From: Mesocentrotus franciscanus
Taxonomy: Eukaryota > Echinodermata > Echinoidea > Camarodonta > Strongylocentrotidae
Direction of reading: 5' to 3'
Assembly: GCA_037976565.1 (NCBI GenBank)
Contig: CP137683.1
Coordinates: 8,750,025 to 8,814,024, forward strand
DNA: 64,000 nucleotides
Shown here: positions 33,601-45,009 of the stretch, piece by piece
Layout: each line of letters begins with the position of its first letter
How positions within the stretch are numbered: the stretch's first letter is position 1
The notes under the pieces: model-generated
Database searches by the model: none
What the model saw: the letters and a program-made list of their open reading frames with translations, nothing else
Told to the model about the DNA's origin: nothing
Position numbers and translations under genes: made by a program

Positions 33601-36290
33601 AAACCATTTAATGTCATTTCCATTTTTCACCATGTGCGTTTGGGAAACACTTTAAGAAATCCTCCAAAAGTAAAAGTAACTCACTCCAAAATCCAAATTA
33701 AACACGCTAAGCAACAATATATCATTCTAAAAGTTAATTGAAAGATTTTTATGTCTCAATCTTAAATCGTACCTAACGCTCTTTTCTCTCCCAGAAAATC
33801 AAATACATGTTGTCACGGTCGATCATAATGGAAGCGGTAGACTCATAAAAAAACAGAGTGGCATAGGGGAGGGGAGGTTTGGGGATGGAGGATTTTTGTG
33901 TGTGGCTGAAATACTGCTTAAACAACGTCTGTACAACAAAAAAGAGTTCAGCTGTGGAAAGAAAACGATTTATTCTCCCTTTGCTCTAGAATCTAGCAGA
34001 CAGGATATTGACGCATCGAGCAAACATCAGGTTTTTGTGATTTCTGAAGGGTAGGCTTTGGAGGTTGGTTTTAACAGAGACAAGTTTCTGATAATTTAGA
34101 GAAAATACCGTTATTGTCATAAAATAAGTTGTGAAATTTACGTGGAATTTTATAAATTCTCATGTGTGGTTCCACATGCACTGTAAACAACGCCAGAGGA
34201 GAATTACACCACACGTAATTTAAAAAACTATATTCAAAATTTGCAGAATCGCTCACAAGAGACATCAAAGACTGGTTGCCTGAGGCACAAAACCAACGTC
34301 TCCGACGTAGCAATAGATTGAGAGAGTTCAAATGCATAACGGAAAGGTTTCAGAAACAGTGCTCTGCCTTATCTTGTTAGGCTAATAAATCGTCATCCGT
34401 GTGAATCGTTATTTGACGAAAGACTTACGATTATTGATTACACTCACATTTAAATAGTTATTGCTATGAAATGAATCTCAAAAGAAATGGGCAGTCGAAA
34501 TAGTATGCAGGTTGTTTTTTGAATTCCTACTGAAACGCTTTAATCTGTAACCTTTAATCTCATCCTAATTTCCTCCTCCGTCTATTTCGGGTCATTTTTC
34601 TTTATACTAGTCTCGAGTCTTTTTAATTTAATGTACGTTAAGCACGACTGATGTCTTTGATCATACTTAATGTCACAATTGTACTATGTGTGAACTTAAC
34701 CATCTGGGAAAGTGTCATAGCTACAATATTACAATACTACATTACTTGATGTTTCTTGTCAAATGTATAGTATAATAATTTTCTATACATGTTTCATATG
34801 TTTATGGTTTGTATAAGTCATCAGGATCTGTACATGTTAAAGCTAATTAATAGAAGGCTCATTACAAATCTTTTTCACCATATCTTTCTTGATATATTCC
34901 TCTTACTTACCCTTCCTTTTTTTCTTTTATTCTATCCTCACCTTTTGTTGATTCTTGCTCCTTGCTCCTATTTCTCATCCCTTCTTCCTTTCCATACTCA
35001 TTGAATTTTTAAATAGAGTTTTAATATGATTATTAAAAAAATATATTCTGTTATAGTTCTAAGACTATTGTACTTTTAACTTGTAAATACATGTACTTCC
35101 AATCGCAATTCAGTTGTAAGACTGCGACGATGGAACTTTTTTAATAAAACCCTTCTATATACATAAAATATACGAGGGTAATCATGTGACAAACCTACTT
35201 CGGGGGCACTTATATGTCCAAATTTGTAGTTCAAGTTGATCATGATTAGGCAATATATTTCCATATTGGGCATAACATTGCCCGCCAAAATATCTTAATC
35301 GCGTACATAAAAGTGGGTGAAACTATCTTGGGTGAAAACAAACAAATATATAGTGTATGGTTGATTAAATGATGGATACGTAACAATTCAACGAATTCTT
35401 CCGGATTTACGAAATTGATACTATAATAGATTGTATTTTGACCAGTTTTACTTAAGAAATCAACGTCTTATTTAATTAACATGCAACTCCTTTAGAATGC
35501 CTTTTTGGTAATTTTAAGACAAGCGAACCCTCATGGTTTGGTCAACTTAAATTGGGGACATTCTTCGACCAAATGTTTTTTTCACCTGTTTTATTTAAAT
35601 ATATAAGTAACAATCTAGAAATGTACATCCAGGTCGAAATAGGACATGCAAATGGACGAAGGTCGTAGTATTTCATTTCATTTATTTATTAAAACACGGG
35701 GACTTCGAGCTTTCGAAAAGCCACGCCACCATTCTCGGGCCGAGGGAGATCAGTCCCCAACTCGCGAAGTGAAAACCACCTTGCGCACTGGCCCGCCTCT
35801 AAAGCGGGAACGGGGACGTCCTGTCAACATTGCCTACGATTTCCGCAAACATCATCATCTCTCAACGCGAATCAGGCTAATGGATACGACAGTAGTACTT
35901 CAAACAAACAAAAGCTGGTGAGTCATCTGATCGCTGGACAAATTGGACATAGATATCTCTATGCTCCACTAATTTCTAATGGATCTATTTGCCTACATAA
36001 ATTATAGGCATGTATAATTTTATCAAAAGAACTAGAAATATTGCTTTATATTTGTTTTATTCTACCAACCATCTCTTTAAAAACAATAATCTAATAATAC
36101 CTTTTTGCAATTGTTTCCAAAACTCTATTGCGACGGGTAAGAAACGATCGAACGCTGGCTAAATTAGTTTATTTAGCTCCGTTTCTGAATGACATATCTA
36201 CAACAAAAATATCTTGTTTTGTATCTTATTCAGAGGTCTAAATAATTGATTATAATAGAATTGAAATTATAACCTTCTTTATTCTACTGT
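33600..36290. other. Long intron stretch without recognised features
   Basis: I see no exon, no tRNA-like structure and no clear transposon here, apart from the segment 35640-35930. That segment has an ORF-like, CG-richer stretch whose reverse strand ends in AATAAATAAATG and may be a LINE tail. Chance frames of 60-90 codons occur. Confidence 0.5.
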
Positions 36291-36294
36291 TTTG

Positions 36295-36550
36295 TCCGTC
36301 CATCGGTTCTGATGATAATGCGATCACAAGCTATATTTGCATACATAATGAGCCCCTTGACCTTTGACCTTTGATCTCATGACCCCCAAATCTAATCAGT
36401 TCATTGGCTCTGCAAGATACATACATGTCTTGATTTTGATGATAATCCAATAATCGGTTCTTGAGATAACGCGATCATGAGAACGGGACGTACGGGCGGA
36501 CGGACAACCCGAAAAATAATGCATCCAGCTACTTCGTTGCGGAGGCATAT
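36295..36550 (+). repeat. Dispersed intron repeat with DR1-like motif and GGACGGAC core
   Basis: Contains TGACCTTTGACCTTTGATCTCATGACC, i.e. adjacent TGACCT half-sites, then 'gggacgtacgggcggacgg' and 'acttcgttgcggaggcat'. It resembles non-coding repeats I know from marine invertebrate genomes, but I cannot name the family. Confidence 0.55.
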
Positions 36551-36895
36551 AAAGAACGTTAGGACTTCACTACAAGAACAAATGCAATGACCTGAAGCTT
36601 CTGCGTCAAGTCGATGTCGATATTTGGTGACCTCTGAGGAGGGTGGGTCCAGGCTTCAAATTGACGCCTGCATAAACAAAACCTAGACTAGTTGATTCGG
36701 TTTTGTTGTGTGACTAAGCTACATGGGACGGAATGTGAAGTCTAGCTTATTAAATGTACAGCCCCCCAAAAAATTAAAAATACCTTAATACTACAAACAA
36801 ACTAAAAAACAAACTAACCAGCAATAAAGCACAACACAACACAAACACAACAACAAAAAACGAAAAAGCAAAACAAACAAAAAGGCATCACTTAC

Positions 36896-37057
36896 ATTGG
36901 CAGGTGCCTCCATGTTCAGCCAGGTTCCCCTCGTATCCAATCAGGCATTGGCAGTCCGATCTACTACGACTCCTCTTAGATGTAGTGGTAGAATGTGGCG
37001 GGCAGGGAATACAAGGTCTGTTCCCATACGCTGTCTTGTAAGTTCCAATTTGGCACT
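36896..37057 (-). CDS. SVEP1-like exon: ephrin-receptor-like (GCC2/GCC3) module 1
   Basis: A 54-codon phase 1-1 exon encoding CQIGTYKTAYGNRPCIPCPP, then an Arg/Ser-rich stretch, DCQCLIGYEGN and a closing GGTCQ. The CxxGTY...CxxCP pattern is typical of ephrin-receptor-like repeats. Two decayed copies of this exon lie immediately upstream at 37206-37292 and 37296-37405. Confidence 0.88.
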
Positions 37058-37205
37058 CTGCAAGTTGATTCGATTGACAAAACGATTGATTAATTGATTA
37101 ATTGATTGAATGGTTGGTGGATTGAAGTCCACGGATATCAATTTTGACTATTTCATTAACTTATTGATATGTTAATTAATTAAATGATTCAATTATTGAT
37201 GCAAT

Positions 37206-37292
37206 GGCAGTCGGAAATACTACGACTCCTCCTAGATGTAGTTATAGAATGGGATGGCCAAGGGGTACAAGGCCCGTCCCCATACTTTGTGT
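37206..37292 (-). pseudogene. Decayed copy of the ephrin-receptor-like exon (copy A)
   Basis: It matches the exon at 36896-37057 over the Arg/Ser-rich region and the CPP/GDGP segment, but has point changes and lacks the 5' part and splice sites. The run 'tactacgactcct' and the following 'agatgtagt' are shared with the live exon. Confidence 0.75.
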
Positions 37293-37295
37293 TAT

Positions 37296-37405
37296 GGCAG
37301 TTCGATCTACTACGACTACTTGTAGATGAGGTCATATCATGTGGTGGGCAGGGTGTATAAGGCCCGTCCCCTCAATACGTCATGTAGGTCCTGATTTGAT
37401 ACTGT
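37296..37405 (-). pseudogene. Decayed copy of the ephrin-receptor-like exon (copy B)
   Basis: It aligns to the live exon from the acceptor (CTTACAG) through the SRSRS region. The first Cys reads Tyr (YQIRTYMTY) and an in-frame stop follows, so it cannot serve as a module. CPPH and SRSRSNC are still readable. Confidence 0.78.
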
Positions 37406-37734
37406 AAGGTTATTTGATTGATGAAATGGTGGAATGATAAATTGACTGATTGATTATGCACGTTGCCGAAGATGTGTCATGTTACGAACATATGGCCTGC
37501 TGCTTCAATGACTTGCGTGGACTTACAGCGTTATATGACAGTTTCGTCGTGAAGAAAGTAAATACAAAATGAATGATGACAATATTTCTTTGAATTAATG
37601 GCGTATGGGCTATTTGCTATCAAGGGCGAGATCAGCGCTGATAATAGTCCATTTCATTATAGTTTTCAATTTCATGTTACTTCAGTTAGTCCTGTCGAAA
37701 ATGATAAATTGCTAAGATCTTATGGCATGCATAT

Positions 37735-37925
37735 TGGCGATGGTTCAGTGGTAGAGTAATGATATCATAACCGGGAGGTCCCTGGTTCGCGAAACCAAGT
37801 GGACGCGCCCATTCCTTTTGGTAAGGCATTAATCCTCATGACCAAGTTCCTCGGAGACGACATAAAGCCGTCGACCCCTTCATTGCTTACATACAAGCAT
37901 ACACACGCTTTCTTAGCAATCATGT
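37735..37925 (+). mobile_element. tRNA-derived SINE
   Basis: The head has TGGTTCAGTGGTAGAG (A box) and GGTTCGCGAAACC (B box). The body 'ttggtaaggcattaatcctcat' and 'cctcggagacgacataaag' matches 29795-29990. It ends near the Cys-rich exon donor. Confidence 0.65.
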
Positions 37926-37953
37926 AAAAGGAACAGACCATAACAATTACTAC

Positions 37954-38130
37954 CTTTGCATGAAAGTCCGTCTCCTGTAAAGCCAGCTTCGCATGCGCAG
38001 AGGGTCGACCCGCTACGTGAAGCGCATGCGCAGACTGCATGGTCGTCACAGCAATTCGCACCTCTGTCGCACAAACTGTCACACTGATCCTCACGCACGG
38101 TGTCGAAATACGTGTTGAAATCCTTGATGT
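37954..38130 (-). CDS. SVEP1-like exon: Cys-rich EGF-like module after vWA
   Basis: A 59-codon phase 1-1 exon. It encodes a linker (IKDFNTYFDTVRED) and then a dense cysteine module with the adjacent pair NCC and the EGF-like ending CACEAGFTGDGLSC. This matches the Cys-rich segment that follows vWA in vertebrate SVEP1, including the CDxGxxCC spacing. The exon joins in frame to the ephrin-receptor-like exon through a shared Glu codon. Confidence 0.85.
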
Positions 38131-38334
38131 CTGTGGAGAAAAGTCGACCAAAGAAAACAAACATACAAACAAAAAGGCAGTAACCGTTATGACGTTTTAT
38201 GATATCGGGAGAAACTGTGACAACCTATTTCCTTCCTCTTCATAAAATAAAATAGAGCTGATCGACGTACGGTCACATTGAACACAGGTATGACTCGTAC
38301 TACAACTAAATAAGTAGCTGGTTTGTTGTGCGAT

Positions 38335-38485
38335 TCGTGATCCTGCGATGATTGTTCCGCGTTAATTTTCTACACTAACCGAAGTTCTTACTTCAAGCCA
38401 GGACCCAACACTATACCTAATCCTAACCCCAAACCTAACCTGATACCCATTTTCACCCCTTTCCTAACCCTATACTGAAACAGTG
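38335..38485 (+). repeat. Dispersed repeat with CCTAACC words
   Basis: 'ttccgcgttaattttctacact' and 'cccaacactatacctaatcc' are echoed at 30045-30180 (ccgcgataattttcatgcact, cccaacactctacct). It is a repeat family, not telomeric DNA: the CCTAACC words are irregular. Confidence 0.5.
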
Positions 38486-38496
38486 ATGCATGACAG

Positions 38497-39340
38497 TTAA
38501 GGCTCAAAATACACGGGGCGATGGGCGATTCGCCCCCGTGAGCTACGTAATCGCCGCCGTCAGATTGCTCACGGGGGCGATTGCAAAATTAAAAATCACC
38601 CCCGTGGAATTATAAAATAAAGATTATCTTTTCTGTTATAACTTAATTTCACACAATATTGAGTTTCAACTTTTAAACCTTAAACCAATGAAATGGAACT
38701 ATGGAAGTTAGATTAGCGTGCAGGATTTCTCGCTTGAATTTTTCGGTGTCTAGAGGCCGCCATATTGCAAACAAATGAACGCGTATTCGCCGCAAGATTG
38801 CTCTATATCTCCCATCTGCACATCTCTATGAGTATTACCGATACAAACAACGGAAGCTCGCAGTGCAGTGCGGCAGTCAGCAGCGCCGGTAGTATACCGG
38901 TGTGCACGCTGCCGCCCCATATCTGCTGGAGCTAGAGGCGATCGCGCAAGGACCGAAATGTGGAGATGTTTTTCGTTGTGAAAAGCGTGAATCCTCTGAA
39001 ATCTGGTGATTCCAAAAGACCAGCAAATAATGAACCTCGACCAGTAAATCAACCGAAAGCTAAAATTAGTAAAAGGAAACCTGTAGGCAAGGAGGCGACT
39101 GTACGGGCTTGGACCAGACATTTCGTACAGAGGGAGGAGATCTGACCATTAGCTGCATGTAACTTGTAAAGTTGTAAGAGGGGAATAATGCTGACTTATA
39201 TAAGTAAATGATAATGATGAAATAACAACGAATTTAGGAGTATCATGGGTACCAATTCAATGGAAATTTGTATTAAAAAAGAGACCCCGTCAGTACTTAA
39301 AGAAAAGAGCCCCCGTGGACAAAAAAATTATTTGAGCCCT
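38497..39340. mobile_element. Non-autonomous hAT-like element
   Basis: Ends carry AGGCTCAAAATA and the inverted TATTTGAGCCCT. The flanks 'catgacag' (38489-38496) and 'gatgacag' (39341-39348) match at 7 of 8 bases, fitting an 8-bp target duplication. Inside are GGGGGCGA-rich subterminal repeats and a 61-codon frame at 38960-39145 that may be the first exon of a transposase. No full transposase is present. Confidence 0.65.
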
Positions 39341-39848
39341 GATGACAGCAATAATTTTGTCACCAGAGCAAATGTCGGGTGACTAGCTTGGTTATATTCC
39401 CCCTTTCGATTGATCACTTCTAGTAAAGTTTTATTAAGCTCTTAGAAAGTAATATAACAATGGAGTGGTATAAAGAGAAAAGTAATTTGTGAGGTTTCAA
39501 GTTCTCCATAGTATGTCAGTTTAGAAGAAAATCATGGAAAAAACCATTCCCTGAAAAATTGCTCTTCAAATGTCCTAATATGCCCAATATAACAAGAAAT
39601 AGCTGGCATGTTCGGACCAAAACATGCCAAATGCTTTTGTAAGCCCATATAAATATTTCTATTTGCAGTGCATGTGACTTTCAGCCAGAATGAGTGAACT
39701 TCTTATCATTTTGATAATCATTTAAAACCTCACAGTAAATCAACTATTTCCCCAATTGCTTCAGGGCAGTTTCTTTCACAATGTATCACATGACCAGAAC
39801 TCAACTTTTTTTCTTTAATCTCGTCTTTGTTTACAGATGCGTTCTTAC

Positions 39849-40066
39849 CGTCTTTCACAACAGTTGCGAGGTTCGAGACGTCACCGAAGTTGGCTAGAAT
39901 GTACACGTAACCATACACATCGGTTGCTATATCGTTGAGCTCATGAATGTTGATGTTGCCGATGCCGATTGTGAAGACTTTAACGCCATCACGTTTTAGA
40001 TTTTGCGCGTTTGTGTGAGGAGAGCCCCCATCGTTGGATGCACCATCAGTTAGAAGTATCAGAACT
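39849..40066 (-). CDS. SVEP1-like exon: vWA domain, second half
   Basis: Begins with RVLILLTDGASND, the TDG loop that completes the metal site, and continues with GVKVFTIGIGNIN and LNDIATD. The first base completes the Arg codon left open by the upstream exon, and the end leaves one base (phase 1). An open frame runs through into the intron, but the GTAAGA donor and the domain boundary argue that it is not coding. Confidence 0.9.
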
Positions 40067-41004
40067 CTGGAAGAAAATAAATTATTTACAATAAATATTT
40101 CGTAATAAGTAAAGAATAATAAATAGTAAAATATAAATAGTAGATAGTAAATTTCAAAAAATAAATAGTCAATCAAAATAGTGAGTAGTAAATAATAAAT
40201 AATAAATAAAAACATTAAGGAGGTAAATGATAATAATAACTGTTGAGGACTAAGAGACGGGCATCTTAAAGAATTGAGTTGAGAATGTTCCAAAAAGTTA
40301 CATATCACAGCGGGGAGGGGATGTACAGAAAGGGAAGAGAGTAGAGAGTAGGGGGAGTGAGAACAGTGCACGGAAAGATTTATATGAAGAGATATAGAAA
40401 AATAAAAGAAGGAACGGGAGAAGAAGAAAAAAGAGATTGATGTGGAGAGGGAGGATGGAGAGAGAGACATGGAAGAGAGAGATAAAAAAGAGAAGGAGAG
40501 ACAGAGAGAGAGGGGGGCGCCGGAGGAGGAAGGGATATTAGCAGAGGCAATAATAAGCATAGTAAGGGAAAGTGGAACGGGCAGAAAGATGGAGAGAGTC
40601 CCTCCTCCCAGCAAACCCAAAGACATGAGGTGCTAATGGCGTTCTCAATTCGTCCCTCAAATAACCAGATAACGTCTTACGCTTATAGAACCCTTTTTCT
40701 ACGTCTTGAGAACTTGTTTATTTCGGAGTAGAAAGATGGAAAGGGGGAGACCCAAGTCCCCAGCAATGACGTAACGTGCGAGTAGCGTTCTCAAAACATC
40801 CCCAAAACGTTCAAACATTTATATAACTTGTTTTTTCTCCGCCATGAGAATATTTGAGATCCCTGGGCTTCAAGTCTGTAACCGTGTGTTAAAGTAAACT
40901 TTAGACAATATCTAGTATTATATACAAGATAATAATTAAGCAATTATGATCACATCTTCCCTTTAACAGAACTCAAAATTTATAAATAGTTGACACACAC
41001 GTAC

Positions 41005-41416
41005 CTTTGTGCACCTGGGCGACCATTGCTAAGAACATCACGACCAACCTTTAGTGATCCTGCCGTACACGTTGCACCAGAATGGTACTTCACACTGTAC
41101 ACATCGTTATTAAACGTACACTTGTTCTTGTCTACAGGCGATCTGATGTAGTCAACCCAAATCGGGATTTGACCGCAGCTCGAATACGAGATGACCGCGA
41201 CGCGCGTCGTGCTCGCAGACACGCTAATGATCGTTGATACAAATTTAATGAACTCGACGGCGACGTAGAAGTCGCTCTTAGCGACGCTTCCAGACGAGTC
41301 GAGTACGAACACGAGCTCGCTCACAGGCTGGTTGTCGAATAAGTCCTTCAGCTTGGCTTTGAATCTCCCACCCTCTGCGGTGACCCCTTGTGCATTTGCT
41401 CGTATTGTACCCCTTT
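41005..41416 (-). CDS. SVEP1-like exon: vWA domain, first half
   Basis: Encodes the start of the von Willebrand A domain. The MIDAS signature DSSGS follows the hydrophobic strand ELVFVL, and helix/strand segments (TRVAVISYSS, VDYIRSP) match the SVEP1 vWA. The donor follows the codons for GAQ and leaves two bases. The acceptor at 41417-41418 gives a phase-consistent start. The same acceptor and neighbouring bases are repeated 85 bp upstream (41475-41555), so the true 5' edge of this exon is uncertain. No signal peptide is encoded here, so at least one upstream exon exists to the right. Confidence 0.88.
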
Positions 41417-41474
41417 CTAAGTGGAGAAAAAGAGGCAGCATTAGAATCGACAACAATTTCAGCGTCTTGTCCTT

Positions 41475-41560
41475 GTGCATTTGCTCGTATTGTACCCCTT
41501 TCTAAGTGGAGAAAAAGAGGCAGCATTAGAATCGACAACAATTTCAGCATCTTGTCCTTT
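41475..41560 (-). repeat. 85-bp tandem duplication of vWA exon acceptor
   Basis: The bases at 41390-41474 recur almost exactly at 41475-41559, including the start of the vWA exon, its CTTAG acceptor and 50 bp of upstream intron. One substitution separates the copies (gcgtc versus gcatc). Confidence 0.92.
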
Positions 41561-43370
41561 GTTGTTGACTTTGTTTAACTGTGAATTAAAAATACTCCTT
41601 GTCGACATAAAATTTGATTCATATCTGTCTAGAAATACCCTACAACAGTGTTCCCGTCGATAAACAGAGTCAGTTTTGAAACACTAATAACAGCGATTCA
41701 TGAACAAGTTCAGAGTGAAACTGCACTGGCCTAGGCGTAGAGCACTGCAGCAGTTTGGCTATGTATTAAAGTGATTTCACACATGCACAACAAAAAAGGA
41801 TTGTAAATGGAATTTGGTCTCTCTGAAAGGAGATCCTCGGGAGTTGTGAGCAATAATTTGAATCCTGAGCGATATAATCACGTATACTACGTAAGCTTTG
41901 GGTCTTTAATATTCATGGCGTGGATGATGTGCTATATATGATTGGATAGTAGTGAAAGTCTGACTATGTCGAGTCCACTCCACCAATGAAATCCGACACA
42001 GTGCGCTAGACATGTCTCCGCTCTTCGAAAGGGGGTGGAGCACTGATGATGAATGGGAATATGGGAGTGCAAAACACTTTACTTTCAGAGGTTAACCTCA
42101 CTTTTTACCCCAGATTAAATAAGATCCGTGTTATTCAAAGGACGGATATTTATAGGTAAATGACTTTACAGGACAAGTTTCACACAATAATTACTCTATT
42201 ACTTTTTTCAAAAAATATTTTGGACAATAAAGATGGGAATGTGGTGTCGAGGGCGGGGCAGGGGGGGGGGGGCGATAATCTCATGCCTTCGGCTAGTGTT
42301 TAGGAGCGCTCTTGGAGTGGACAATGAAAATTTTATTTTATATTCATTTGATTATAAGAAAGAAATAAAAGTCTGTTTAATCTGAATCTAAATCTGAAAT
42401 ATTCCTCTGTGATTTAAGATGTCAAGAGACTTGTTCTAATTAGAGTTCTCAGGCTTTGAGGTTTGGGAAGCTTACATCTTAGAGGTCTACTGGGAGCAGA
42501 ATATCAACTCCTTAGACCCGTTCATTCATTAAGAGTCTACTGTTTGACTATATTCACCCTGCAATACCAGTAGCTTAGAGCTTCTGGGGTCTTCACTAAT
42601 CACCCCCCCCCCCACCGAATACTTTCTATGCCCCGCTCGTTTTCAGGGGACCGAGAATGAGAAGAAAGGGGGAGGAGAGTGGAAGGAAGGGGGTGGCGAC
42701 ATAGAATTAAGAAAGGAAAGGGAACAGGATCGAACAGAGCGAAATATTGACAATAATATATTGTCAACTGTTATTTCGCAATATCCCGATCTGTACATGC
42801 CATTGTCTTGCATATCGGTCCTGGTTCCTGCCAACATACATCAGCCCCTGGGAATTGTGAGCTCTTAAACTCCGGGGAAGAATACCGGGGATTTCCCTTT
42901 CAATCCACCCATGAACCTTACTGATGAACTTTCTCTCGTTGACAGATTTTCTTAAATAATGAACTAAAGTTTCTTATTTTCCAGAAATCCCACCGAAAAG
43001 CCTCTTTACGATCACTAAAGGGCAATTTTTTGGTCGTTGAAATTTGTGTGCTTTACCAGTAAACAAAAACCTGAATATAATCATGTTTTTGTGACAAATC
43101 AGGGAAGTTTAGAGGCAATACACAATTTAAAGTTTAGATTATCGGAGCGTATGTTCTGTATCTTTAATAATACAAAATTATAATAGTGGGTTCTTGTTTG
43201 GCGCTCATGTCTGCCGCACTTTACACTCGTGGCGCTCCACAGCCCCCCCCCCCCCACACTCTGTTTTTACTTAAATATTTACACTCAAGTTCATTCTGTT
43301 AAGTAGTGGCCGAAATGATAACAAACTTTGAATATCTTTACATTCAAATAAAGTTTAATTTTACCTTCCT
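41560..43370. other. Region upstream of vWA exon without recognised gene
   Basis: No convincing exon. Homopolymer C/G tracts occur at about 42255, 42603 and 43241. The missing signal-peptide exon of the polydom gene may be here or further right; I could not identify it. Confidence 0.5.
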
Positions 43371-43434
43371 CCCCGCTACCACAACTTAATAACGTCCAGA
43401 GCTTGATTTTCCCATTTAACTGAACCATCATAAG

Positions 43435-43680
43435 GTCTTATTCCACTCCGTATTTCACCCTTATCCACTTTGGGGGACATTCCAGAAGACCCATGGCCCA
43501 CGAGACCCACAAAACAAAGAAATACATACGGGTAAAAATTTCGGCTTGTTAGGCCATCGTTCTTGTGTACACTCAAAGAAAATGTTATGAGGCCCACGAG
43601 ACCGACATTGCCGGCCTCGCGGGCTGTCGATCTTGTGGACTCCCAAAAGAAGATGTCAGGCCCGCGTTACCCTAGTTTAT
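43435..43680. repeat. Short degenerate tandem repeat
   Basis: Three related segments share 'gggccacgagacc/ggcccacgagacc' and 'cttgtg.ac.c.caaa' words at about 43490, 43590 and 43640. Spacing is irregular. Confidence 0.45.
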
Positions 43681-43950
43681 ATTTCTCAATTTTTACGAAA
43701 AAGTGACTATAACACCGTTTCTTAGTCTATTCGAACAGCGTTGGAACCGTCGATACCTGTGGTATAATAGTGGTTGAAACTAAAATTGTTACTAAAAAAA
43801 TAAAGCCATAGAATAAATGGAATGGTAACTAAATATGCGAATTATGGCTCATAGAATCGAGTATTACCGGTGAGATGCGCCTACAATTTCACATTTTTAG
43901 TTTTTCTGTTCTCACCCCATGATCCAATATCTGAGAAGACTAGACTAATT

Positions 43951-44690
43951 TCATAACCCCAAGGAAAAAAATCACTGCGTAGTAGCCTTCTTAGAGGCAT
44001 CGTTTAACAATGTTAAATCTGAGATGCATGGCCCTACGTGTTATCAGTGTCTGTAATATGGTATAATATTGAAGCCCTAAAAAAATCGCGCTTCAAAATG
44101 ATCAAAAAGTGCCTCAAAAAAGTAAAAATCTTTGAGTGACCGGTTTTACCATACTCATTGTCCCCAATAGACTGTAGTGTTATGAAAACCGTTTGCCAAA
44201 TGCAAAATTTGGTTTCGATTTCCAATCATAAATATCTTGATAATCAGACAGGCGATCGGCTTGTACAAGTCGTGGGGTTCCTGACTGACCTAAAGGTTTA
44301 TAATTATCATTGCAGCATGAGCTAAATCCAGGATTTAGTTTCAGAATCTGAGACAAAGTTACCGGATCCCTTTAAAGGTACTATGTCCCATTTGCAGGCC
44401 AAAAAATGAAATGGTTAAATTCCAACGGCATTTGAAAAACAATACTAATTTAGAACTTCCCTCAAAACGAAAGGGCTTGAAAATAGCTTGTAGTACGAAA
44501 ATAACGACCATTAGTTGTCGAATCGACTTAAGTGATTGCAAGCCCTTTCGTTTTGAGGGAAGTTCTAAATTAGTATTGTCTTTCAAATGCCGTTGGAATT
44601 TAACCATTCCATTTTGGGGGCCTGCAAATGGGAGATAGTACCTTTAAGAAGGTTACTACGCAGTGATTTTTTTTCCTTGGGGTTATGAAT
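43951..44690. mobile_element. Nested inverted-repeat element
   Basis: Outer arms: 'cataaccccaaggaaaaaaa' with 'tcactgcgtagta' at 43951-43993 and its inverse at 44650-44690. Inner arms of about 120 bp form 44372-44647: 'ttaaaggtacta', 'cccatttgcaggcc', 'ttccaacggcatttgaaa' and 'ccctcaaaacgaaagggctt' on one side, inverted on the other. Because of the palindrome both strands give the same short frame. Confidence 0.85.
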
Positions 44691-45005
44691 GTACTGCACG
44701 TTTATTTATACTTTGTTAATCTGCCTATTTAACCGTATAACGATATCACCAGTAGTGATCTCTGGTATGTCTACGGTTGTAATTTGTGTTATTATGTTTG
44801 TATACCAAAGCCTATACCAGTCTGTACTCATGTTCTATTGTTTGTTGTATTTATTCCTGATTTTGTATTTTGTATAAATTGATAGTACATGTATGTTAAT
44901 TGATGTTATATAAATTGAGAAACAGCCGGAAAATGATTTTTATGCCATGTAATTGTGCATGATCAATAAAATTGAACTTGAACTTGAACTTGTAATAGTC
45001 TGATT
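44690..45005 (+). mobile_element. LINE 3' end with GAACTT tail
   Basis: AT-rich 3' UTR-like sequence ends 'gatcaataaaattgaacttgaacttgaactt', the hexamer tail of a non-LTR element. No RT frame is left. Confidence 0.55.
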
Positions 45006-45009
45006 TTAA

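Larger units (their letters stand above)
9442..41416 (-). other. SVEP1/polydom-like gene, 23 exons, both ends missing
   Basis: Minus-strand gene for a secreted modular matrix protein. Exon order gives vWA, Cys-rich module, ephrin-receptor-like, CCP x3, HYR x2, CCP, linker, ephrin-receptor-like x3, EGF x6, pentraxin, EGF x2. This is the N-terminal half of SVEP1 (sushi, vWA, EGF and pentraxin domain protein 1). Vertebrate SVEP1 binds integrin alpha9beta1 and acts in lymphatic vessel remodelling; here the role is inferred to be extracellular adhesion. Most exons are symmetric phase 1-1, the usual mark of shuffled extracellular modules. The signal-peptide exon and the C-terminal repeats are not in the window or not recognisable. 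The ortholog call is strong because order, spacing and linker sequence all match, not just domain content. Confidence 0.9.

Noticed and set aside
38400..38480. Interstitial telomere repeat
   Set aside because: CCTAACC words are irregular and shared with a dispersed repeat at 30045-30180.
39730..40626. 298-codon frame continuous with the vWA exon
   Set aside because: Only 39849-40066 fits vWA; the rest is intron GA/AT-rich sequence read through, and a good acceptor bounds the exon.
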